Source: Planctomycetaceae bacterium (GTDB lineage Bacteria; Planctomycetota; Planctomycetia; Pirellulales; Pirellulaceae). From it: DNA of 12,666 bases. This document shows positions 6,848 to 12,666 of the stretch, one piece after another (the first letter of the stretch is position 1; each line of letters starts with the position of its first letter). The notes below the pieces were generated by a model, which saw only the letters and a list, made by a program, of their open reading frames with translations, was not told where the DNA came from and searched no databases. The stretch is from positions 1-12,666 of the forward strand of contig DTSG01000226.1 in assembly GCA_012965455.1 (NCBI GenBank), in the 5' to 3' direction. Made by a program: the position numbers and the translations under genes.

Positions 6848-8263
6848 CTAGCAATCGTAATACAAATTGAATTCGTGCGGATGAGGACGAGTCTGCATCG
6901 GGCGGACTTCATGGTCACGCTTGGTTTGAATCCACGTGTCAATCACATCGGGCGTGAAAACATCATCTCGTAATAAATACTCGTGATCCGCCGCTAAGGC
7001 ATCCAAGGCTTGACTCAAGCTTTCCGGTGTCCGAGCGATTGTTGCGGACGCTTCCTCATCGAGTGAATAGATATCACAATCTAATGGGTCACCGGGGCTT
7101 ATTTTGTTTTGGACGCCATCAATCACCGCCATCAACATTGCAGAAAAAGCCAAGTACGGATTGCAACTCGGATCGGGGCAACGAAACTCTACTCGCTTGG
7201 CACTCGGAGTGTTATTAATCATCGGAATGCGACAAGCGGCTGAACGGTTGCGTTGAGAATATGCTAAGTGAACCGGTGCTTCAAAACCTGGGACCAATCG
7301 TTTGTAACTGTTTGTCGTGGGATTGGTAAACGCCAGCAAACTCGGGGCATGCTTGAGCAATCCACCTATTGCGTGCAGCGCCATTTCACTAAGCCCACCG
7401 TAGTCACTTCCAGCGAACAACGGAGTGTCATCTTTCCACAATGAAATGTGCACATGCATGCCGGACCCGTTGTCGTTAAGAATAGGTTTAGGCATGAACG
7501 TCGCCGTGCGGTTATTCTTGAAGGCAACATTGCGAACAATATATTTGTAAATCATCATCTGGTCAGCCATCTCGGTGATCGATTGATACCGCAAATCGAT
7601 TTCACCTTGACCCGCCGTACCGACTTCATGGTGCTGGCATTCCACGTCGAGACCACATTTAATCATCGTCCGCATCATCTCATTACGGATATCCATATGA
7701 TGATCGGTTGGCGGGACTGGGAAATAGCCCCCTTGGTATGGAATTTTGTAGCCCAGATTTGGGTTTTCCGTTTTACTCCCGCGATTCCACTGCGCTTCTA
7801 CACTGTCAATTTGATAATATCCTTCCCGTTCGTTTTGATCGAACCGAATATCATCAAAAATAAAGAACTCCGCTTCAGGGCCAAAAAACGCTTTATCCGC
7901 TACACCACTTGCCTGCAGATAGTTTGCTGCTTTTTGCACGATATTACGAGGGTCACGTGAGTAGTCTTCGCCGGTAATGGGATCTTGGATGTTACAGATC
8001 AAATTTAAAGTTGGCAGCTCTGTGAAAGGATCAATGAACGCCGTATTCGCCTGCGGGATCATCAGCATGTCACTCTCATTGATCGGTTGCCACCCGCGAA
8101 TACTAGAACCATCAAAACCGAGACCCGTTTCAAACACCTCCTCTACCAATTTCTTAACCGGAATCGTGCTGTGGTGCCAAATTCCGTGTAAATCAACAAA
8201 CCGTAGGTCGACCGCTTTCACGTCGTTCTCTCGGCACAGTCGCAGTACTTCAGCTGGTGTCAC
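6848..8263 (-). CDS. glnA: Glutamine synthetase type I
   Basis: Makes glutamine from glutamate, ammonia and ATP, the main ammonia-assimilation step; the active enzyme is a dodecamer. The 471-aa length matches bacterial GSI. Motifs: GFDGSSIRGW (49-58, ammonia-site aspartate), FFGPEAEFFIFD (126-137), HHEVGTAGQGEID (211-223), FMPKPILNDNGSGMHVH (256-272), PGFEAPVHLAYSQRNRSAACRIP (325-347, the flap glutamate and substrate arginines) and EFRCPDPSCNPYLAF (359-373). Tyr399 in CDIYSLDEEA sits where Tyr397, the adenylylation site, lies in E. coli. The surrounding residues differ from the common NLYDLPPEE, so control by GlnE is plausible but unproven. The start is GTG, with AGG 8 bases upstream; an in-frame stop at 8273-8275 rules out a longer form. 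No clear sigma-54 or NtcA site was found in the 88 bases upstream. Confidence 0.97.
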   Translation of the reverse strand: MTPAEVLRLCRENDVKAVDLRFVDLHGIWHHSTIPVKKLVEEVFETGLGFDGSSIRGWQPINESDMLMIPQANTAFIDPFTELPTLNLICNIQDPITGEDYSRDPRNIVQKAANYLQASGVADKAFFGPEAEFFIFDDIRFDQNEREGYYQIDSVEAQWNRGSKTENPNLGYKIPYQGGYFPVPPTDHHMDIRNEMMRTMIKCGLDVECQHHEVGTAGQGEIDLRYQSITEMADQMMIYKYIVRNVAFKNNRTATFMPKPILNDNGSGMHVHISLWKDDTPLFAGSDYGGLSEMALHAIGGLLKHAPSLLAFTNPTTNSYKRLVPGFEAPVHLAYSQRNRSAACRIPMINNTPSAKRVEFRCPDPSCNPYLAFSAMLMAVIDGVQNKISPGDPLDCDIYSLDEEASATIARTPESLSQALDALAADHEYLLRDDVFTPDVIDTWIQTKRDHEVRPMQTRPHPHEFNLYYDC

Positions 8264-8351
8264 GATGGTTACCTAAAATATTGTTGGTTGAGGTGAAATT
8301 GAAACGTTTTGCACAAGGCTGTATTATTTGTGACTTGATATTTGTTACTGG

Positions 8352-9083
8352 TCAATTGCCTGTCCGTGAAACCCGACTTCGCAAAATAGCAATCACATCT
8401 TGAAACTCGAGCCGCCGGCGCGTGAACTCTTCAACAGTCTTGTGCTCATCAGATTTAACATAGTCCATAATGATGTCTTCCGCAGCAAGAAACTCGGGCG
8501 TAATATCGACAAGTTCCTCCACAATGTCCAAGGGAATATTGGTAACACCGTTGGCGTCGCCGTGTAACAGGTCACACTGGTTAACCATTAAGCCTGCCAC
8601 TCGAACCGGCAATCCTAGATGCAATATATGGCAATAGGCATGCGCGACCATCGTCGAACCGGTGAAGACGTTATATCCAAGTGCTTTGACTTGTAGTAAA
8701 TCGCGCCCGCCGCCATTGGTCACTAAGCCAACTGATCCGTAGGCCTGATAAGTCGAGCACATTACTTCGCCGAAAACAGCTGAGACGGCCGGATCATCAA
8801 TGTCTTGAAATACGACTACGGCTGGCCCCGGAAGTTCTTGAAACTGAGCGAGTTGTGCTTGCAATGAACCATAGGCATCGCCGCCGACAGGTGGTGCGTC
8901 GGAGCGAAAACAAGCGGTGGCTGCAAAGCCAACCATCGGTTCAAATTCGGGGAAGTTACACTGCACTCGATGATCCATATAGCCTGTATTACGAGGCCGG
9001 ACTTCGAACAATTCAATGACGTTGCAAATCGTGGGAGAATCAAAAGTTGCGAGTGTATCAAGCGTAGTTTGTGTTATAGTCAT
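8352..9083 (-). CDS. RraA-family protein (aldolase/decarboxylase-like)
   Basis: A 243-aa protein of the RraA/HMG-aldolase fold, a trimeric alpha-beta-beta-alpha sandwich. Signature elements: SPTICNVIELF (16-26), FGEVMCSTYQAYGSVGLVTNGGGRD (104-128) with the conserved Gly-Arg-Asp that binds metal and substrate, and DLLHGDANGVTNIP (171-184). Members include 4-hydroxy-4-methyl-2-oxoglutarate aldolases, oxaloacetate decarboxylases and the RNase E inhibitor RraA. The GRD motif is intact, so an enzyme acting on a small oxo-acid is more likely than an RNase E regulator, but the substrate cannot be told. A C-terminal helical extension from about residue 190 is longer than in E. coli RraA. It precedes glnA by 88 bases on the same strand and may be cotranscribed with it. 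No clear ribosome site precedes the ATG at 9083. Confidence 0.85.
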   Translation of the reverse strand: MTITQTTLDTLATFDSPTICNVIELFEVRPRNTGYMDHRVQCNFPEFEPMVGFAATACFRSDAPPVGGDAYGSLQAQLAQFQELPGPAVVVFQDIDDPAVSAVFGEVMCSTYQAYGSVGLVTNGGGRDLLQVKALGYNVFTGSTMVAHAYCHILHLGLPVRVAGLMVNQCDLLHGDANGVTNIPLDIVEELVDITPEFLAAEDIIMDYVKSDEHKTVEEFTRRRLEFQDVIAILRSRVSRTGN

Positions 9084-9212
9084 GCCATCTGTAGCGAATA
9101 AAAGTGTAGTTCATCTAGTGTTGTCCGCAATATTCAGCGTAACACTGACACCTGCCAAACTCAAGTAGGCGCCGCCGACGCTGGTGACAAACTAATCTTC
9201 TTTTCCCATATC

Positions 9213-9240
9213 AAAATAAAACGCGGTGCTGTAGCGGCGG
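9213..9240 (-). terminator. Possible weak terminator after cysNC
   Basis: Read on the - strand, a GC-rich stretch (9222-9240) with interrupted self-complementarity is followed by TTTTATTTT (9213-9221). The stem is poor and its hairpin loop would be very small. The position, about 60 bases past the cysNC stop in a 216-base gap, is the main argument. Confidence 0.2.
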
Positions 9241-9299
9241 TATCCTGTGTGGAGTTTACCTCGGCCTTGACGGGAAGCAATACGCAGTCGGGCATTTGC

Positions 9300-11225
9300 T
9301 TAATAGATGTCGCGGGCTTCGAGCAATTCGATGATCTGGTCAACACATTGTTCGACTTTGAGGTCAGTTGTGTCCAACGTCAGATCTGCCGCGGCTGGGG
9401 TTTCATATTCTGACGTTACTCCTGGAAAATTATTGATCTCGCCGGCATCGGCTTTGGCGTACATCCCGTTTTCGTCACGCGCGCGGCAAACCTCAACAGG
9501 CGTGCTTAAATGAATCGTAATAAAACGTTCCACGCCCACTTTTTGAGCCGCTTTCTGACGGACTTCTTCACTCGGTGCCACAAACGCACTAATGCAAATC
9601 AACCCCGCTGCATTCATTAAACATGCGACTTCGGTACTACGACGCAAGTTTTCACTACGCTCGTCCGCACTGAATCCTAAGTCTTTGCTTAACCCCCGCC
9701 GCATGTTCACACCGTCCAGGACAATACAGGTGCGCCCCTGATTAAACAACCGCCGTTCGAGGGCATAGGCTAATGTTGTCTTACCCGAATTCGTGAGCCC
9801 TGTAATCAGTAACGTCACTGCCTGTTGGCCGAACCTAGCAGACCGCTCATCCGCATCGACGCTGCCAAGTTCTTCTTGCTGAGTGCTTTCTTGACTCCAC
9901 AGATCATCCTTCGCATCATCCGCTTCCCGGTTCAGAATCATCCCCGCCGCTACGGTTCTATTCGATAGACGATCCACCAGAATAAACGAACCTGTCGCGT
10001 GATTCTTTTTATAGCCATCGAATATCAACGGCTCTGTCATCGACAAGGCAACGCGACCAATTTCATTGAGCTCCAACGTCGGCGCGTCCTGACGATGCAG
10101 CGTATTCACATCCACTCGATATCGCAGCGTCGATATATGTCCCGTCGTCACCTTAGTCGTTTGCTTGACAAGATATTCTTTACCTGGAACCATTGCCTGT
10201 TCGGACATCCACACCAACATCGCATCAACTTGCTGTTTGGTTTGCGGAACATTACCGGGGCGAACAATCATATCTCCGCGGCTACAGTCAACTTCATCGG
10301 CTAATGTAATCGTGACCGATTGCCCTGCAAAAGCTTCGTCTAAATCACCGTCGGCTGTTACGATCCTCGCCACGGAACTCTTCTTGCCCGACGGCATCAC
10401 TATGATCTCATCGCCTGTACGCACAATACCCGACGCCACCGTGCCACTGAATCCACGGAAGTCTAAATCCGGACGAAGCACCAATTGCACCGGAAAACGG
10501 AAATCTTGCAAGTTGCGGTCAGAACCAATGTAGACCGATTCCAAAAAATGCATGAACGTCGCACCATCATACCAAGGCATGTTTTCACTAGCATCTACAA
10601 CATTGTCACCATGTAGCGCTGATAACGGGATGAAATGTAAATCGGGGATATCTAAGCGAGCCGAGAAGTCCATATATTGCTGACGGATCTCTTCGTATCG
10701 CTCTTGACTGAAATCCACCAAGTCCATTTTGTTGATGGCGACAAGTACGTGTTTGATTCCCAATAAAGAAACAATGAAACTGTGCCGCTTGGTTTGGGTC
10801 AGGACACCATGCCGAGCGTCGATCAAGATAATTGCCAAGTCGGCCGTCGACGCGCCGGTCACCATGTTGCGAGTATATTGTTCGTGACCAGGTGTGTCGG
10901 CAATAATGAACTTGCGTTTGGCTGTCGAAAAATACCGATAGGCTACGTCGATCGTAATTCCCTGTTCGCGTTCAGCTCGCAAACCGTCGGTCAACAACGC
11001 TGGATCAAAATCACCGCCAGTCGTCCCGTGTGTCACACTGTCTTTTTCAATCGCAGCCAATTGATCTTCATAAATCATCTTGGCATCGTACAACAACCGC
11101 CCGATCAACGTACTTTTACCATCGTCGACGCTGCCACAAGTGATAAAGCGCAGCAGTTCTTTGCGCTCGTGTTGAGCAAGGTAGGCGTCAATGTCGGTTG
11201 CGATTAGATCAGATTGATGACTCAT
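9300..11225 (-). CDS. cysNC: Bifunctional sulfate adenylyltransferase subunit 1 / APS kinase
   Basis: CysN is the GTPase that drives ATP sulfurylase with CysD (sulfate to APS); the fused CysC domain phosphorylates APS to PAPS. The 641-aa length fits a fusion. GTPase part: P-loop GSVDDGKS (31-38), DTPGHEQYTRNMVTGAS (110-126) and NKMD (165-168), then EF-Tu-like beta domains to about 430. A charged linker (about 434-465) leads to the kinase: P-loop GLTNSGKTT (476-484), DGVNMRRGLSKDLGFS (504-519), ENLRRSTEVACLMNAAGLI (525-543), and PGVTSEYETPAAADLTLDT (601-619). Compared with the standard APS kinase, DGDN reads DGVN and the FISPFRxxR region reads FVAPSEEVR. I recall similar variants in other CysNC fusions, so it is probably still active, but this is not certain. 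It lies 65 bases downstream of cysD and is surely cotranscribed with it. Confidence 0.95.
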   Translation of the reverse strand: MSHQSDLIATDIDAYLAQHERKELLRFITCGSVDDGKSTLIGRLLYDAKMIYEDQLAAIEKDSVTHGTTGGDFDPALLTDGLRAEREQGITIDVAYRYFSTAKRKFIIADTPGHEQYTRNMVTGASTADLAIILIDARHGVLTQTKRHSFIVSLLGIKHVLVAINKMDLVDFSQERYEEIRQQYMDFSARLDIPDLHFIPLSALHGDNVVDASENMPWYDGATFMHFLESVYIGSDRNLQDFRFPVQLVLRPDLDFRGFSGTVASGIVRTGDEIIVMPSGKKSSVARIVTADGDLDEAFAGQSVTITLADEVDCSRGDMIVRPGNVPQTKQQVDAMLVWMSEQAMVPGKEYLVKQTTKVTTGHISTLRYRVDVNTLHRQDAPTLELNEIGRVALSMTEPLIFDGYKKNHATGSFILVDRLSNRTVAAGMILNREADDAKDDLWSQESTQQEELGSVDADERSARFGQQAVTLLITGLTNSGKTTLAYALERRLFNQGRTCIVLDGVNMRRGLSKDLGFSADERSENLRRSTEVACLMNAAGLICISAFVAPSEEVRQKAAQKVGVERFITIHLSTPVEVCRARDENGMYAKADAGEINNFPGVTSEYETPAAADLTLDTTDLKVEQCVDQIIELLEARDIY

Positions 11226-11290
11226 AATTGAATTTCTACTTGGTTACTTACAGCAAAGTCCAAAAGACAGTAGCTGCATCCGCCACGGGA

Positions 11291-12199
11291 CTAGAAATAA
11301 CCTTCCTTCTTCTTATCTTCCATATTGCCTTCTTCGTCATTGTCAATCACTCGACCTTGACGTTCCGATGTCGTAGCTAACAACATTTCCTGAATGATTT
11401 CTGGCAACGTTTTGGCACTGGATTCAACGGCTCCAGTTAAGGGGTAACATCCCAACGTCCGGAACCGAACCTCTTTCATCATCGGTTCTTCACCCGGTTT
11501 CAGTTCAAGTCGATCATCATCAACAAGCACCAAAATACCGCCACGCTCCACGACAGGGCGAACTGCGGAATAATACAAAGGCACGATTGGAATCTGTTCT
11601 AGGTGAATGTATTGCCAAATGTCTAACTCCGTCCAGTTAGACAAGGGAAAGACGCGAATGCTCTCACCTTTGTTGACGCGTGAGTTATAGATATTCCACA
11701 ACTCCGGTCGTTGGTTCTTGGGATCCCAACGGTGGTTCTCGTCGCGAAAGGAAAAGACGCGTTCTTTGGCTCGTGATTTTTCTTCATCTCGGCGAGCACC
11801 ACCAAACGCTGCATCAAATTCGTGTTTGTCGAGCGCCTGTTTGAGCCCTTCGGTCTTCATCACCGTCGTGTGTTTGCCGCTATGCTTGAGCGGATCGATA
11901 CCTAACGCAACACCTTCTTTATTGATATGCACGATGACGTCCAACCCTAGTTCCTGGCGGGCATAACTCTCGCGAAACTCAATCATCTCGCGGAACTTCC
12001 AAGTCGTATCAACGTGCATCAACGGGAAAGGTGGTTTAGCCGGATAGAAGGCTTTCATGGCCAGATGTACCATCACCGACGAGTCTTTTCCAACGGAATA
12101 AAGCATCACAGGATTTGAAAATTCAGCCGCTACTTCGCGGATAATATGAATGCTTTCCGCCTCAAGCTCTTTTAAATGGGTAAGGTTGTATCCGCTCAT
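11291..12199 (-). CDS. cysD: Sulfate adenylyltransferase subunit 2
   Basis: CysD is the catalytic subunit of the CysDN ATP sulfurylase, an N-type PP-loop ATP pyrophosphatase that joins sulfate to AMP from ATP to give APS in the cytoplasm. The 302-aa product has the family length. Motifs: PP-loop SVGKDSS (35-41), HVDTTWKFREMIEFR (62-76), the basic GGARRDEEKSRAKER (133-147), RVFPLSNWTELDIWQYI (182-198), FRTLGCYPLTGAVES (246-260) and the typical tail GRVIDND...MEDKKKEGYF. The ATG at 12199 opens LTHLKELEAESIHIIREVA, the usual N-terminus. The ribosome site is weak. It is the first gene of the sulfur pair, with cysNC 65 bases downstream, and is separated from rsmG by 179 bases that may hold its promoter. 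Confidence 0.97.
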   Translation of the reverse strand: MSGYNLTHLKELEAESIHIIREVAAEFSNPVMLYSVGKDSSVMVHLAMKAFYPAKPPFPLMHVDTTWKFREMIEFRESYARQELGLDVIVHINKEGVALGIDPLKHSGKHTTVMKTEGLKQALDKHEFDAAFGGARRDEEKSRAKERVFSFRDENHRWDPKNQRPELWNIYNSRVNKGESIRVFPLSNWTELDIWQYIHLEQIPIVPLYYSAVRPVVERGGILVLVDDDRLELKPGEEPMMKEVRFRTLGCYPLTGAVESSAKTLPEIIQEMLLATTSERQGRVIDNDEEGNMEDKKKEGYF

Positions 12200-12221
12200 C
12201 TATTTATTGTCTAAATGTGAA

Positions 12222-12251
12222 ATTGTCGATTGAAATTCGAGTATAAGTCAA
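12222..12251 (-). promoter_or_regulatory. Possible cysD promoter
   Basis: On the - strand, TTGACT (12246-12251) and GACAAT (12222-12227) are spaced 18 bases apart, matching sigma-70 -35 and -10 boxes at 5/6 and 4/6. The site would leave a very short leader before the cysD ATG. Planctomycete promoter consensus is poorly known to me, so this is tentative. Confidence 0.2.
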
Positions 12252-12270
12252 CGCCTAGGTTTCGTCTATG

Positions 12271-12282
12271 CGCAGAACTGCG
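12271..12282. repeat. Short inverted repeat upstream of cysD
   Basis: CGCAG-AA-CTGCG is a perfect inverted repeat with 5-base arms, about 70 bases before the cysD start and just upstream of the tentative -35 box. It could be an operator half-site pair or chance; no regulator can be named. Confidence 0.2.
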
Positions 12283-12378
12283 ACTGCGGAGAACACGCAC
12301 GGTTCAATTCCTGCAAGCGTGACCGCCTGTAACGGAATTGACGATTCTGTAGGCCGGAATCGCGGTGACACTGCTACC

Positions 12379-12666
12379 TTAGCTGGCGTGTGGCGGCTCG
12401 GCTTTGTGAGATGACCACATTTTCAAAACTACACTTTCTGAATCCGTACCAATCATCGGATACGATTTCAGTTTCCGTAATTCAACATCTTGTAGCGTGC
12501 CGCGATGACGAGCAGCTTTGCGTTCCTCCGTCCAAGCAGGACCCTTGATGGCTAACAGTTGGCCAAACAAGTGCCAATGTGGAGCGAGCCACAACCCCAT
12601 CTTCCAAAGTGGTCCCACTGCACGGCACACTATGACATCGTAGTTGAGATCGTTCAGTAGGTCTTC
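12379..12666 (-). CDS. rsmG: 16S rRNA (guanine-527-N7)-methyltransferase, C-terminal part
   Basis: The frame is open to the right edge of the window, so the N-terminal half and start lie outside; the 95 visible residues end at TAA (12379-12381). They read YDVIVCRAVGPLWKM, LLAIKGPAWTEERKAARHRG and SYPMIGTDSESVVLKMW, matching the end of RsmG (GidB), including the conserved SRAVGPL-like and AIKGPxWxEE segments. RsmG uses S-adenosylmethionine to methylate N7 of G527 in the 530 loop of 16S rRNA, and its loss gives low-level streptomycin resistance in several bacteria. A short extra tail (SSHKAEPPHAS) follows the conserved core. The GTG at 12630 is an internal valine, not a start. cysD follows 179 bases downstream on the same strand. 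Confidence 0.88.
   Translation of the reverse strand, partial: EDLLNDLNYDVIVCRAVGPLWKMGLWLAPHWHLFGQLLAIKGPAWTEERKAARHRGTLQDVELRKLKSYPMIGTDSESVVLKMWSSHKAEPPHAS

Noticed and set aside
7448..7960. Open frame of 170 codons on the + strand
   Set aside because: It lies wholly antisense to glnA, whose protein motifs are unmistakable. The translation shows no family resemblance.
10782..11207. Open frame of 141 codons on the + strand
   Set aside because: It is antisense to the GTPase domain of cysNC and is a by-product of codon bias there.
12301..12314. GGTTCAATTCCTGC resembling a tRNA T-loop
   Set aside because: The flanking bases do not form a five-pair stem, and no matching acceptor, D-arm or anticodon arm can be built around it.

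Overview
The window most likely comes from a member of the Planctomycetota (Pirellulales-like). This rests on family resemblance remembered from that phylum, not on a search. The pointers are a secreted Gfo/Idh/MocA oxidoreductase beside a secreted NHL propeller, an ATPase of a type I associate with planctomycetes, a remnant of a planctomycete-type exported protein, and a fused CysNC. Base composition looks balanced. No rRNA, confident tRNA, CRISPR array, insertion sequence or phage gene was seen, and no gene-free stretch exceeds about 220 bases.

Positions 1-3859 are read on the + strand. First come two apparent gene remnants joined out of frame: the end of an FG-GAP/VCBS repeat protein, then the C-terminal part of an exported protein lacking its own start. 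Next is a 503-aa membrane-anchored P-loop ATPase. Then comes a tight pair, purE (purine synthesis) and mtnA (methionine salvage), overlapping by 8 bases.

From 3854 to the right edge every gene is on the - strand. In + strand order these are: a small four-helix membrane protein whose stop overlaps the mtnA stop; a secreted Gfo/Idh/MocA oxidoreductase; a secreted six-repeat NHL propeller; glnA (glutamine synthetase I); an RraA-family protein; cysNC and cysD (sulfate activation to APS and PAPS); and the C-terminal end of rsmG (16S rRNA methyltransferase), which runs off the window.

Functionally the region is mostly core metabolism: nitrogen (glnA), sulfur (cysD-cysNC), purines (purE) and methylthioadenosine recycling (mtnA). 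Two exported proteins probably act outside the cytoplasmic membrane. I see no convincing new multi-gene system. The items most worth a second look are the membrane-hairpin ATPase, the chimeric junction at the left end, the altered APS-kinase active-site motifs in CysNC, and the histidine-rich membrane protein.
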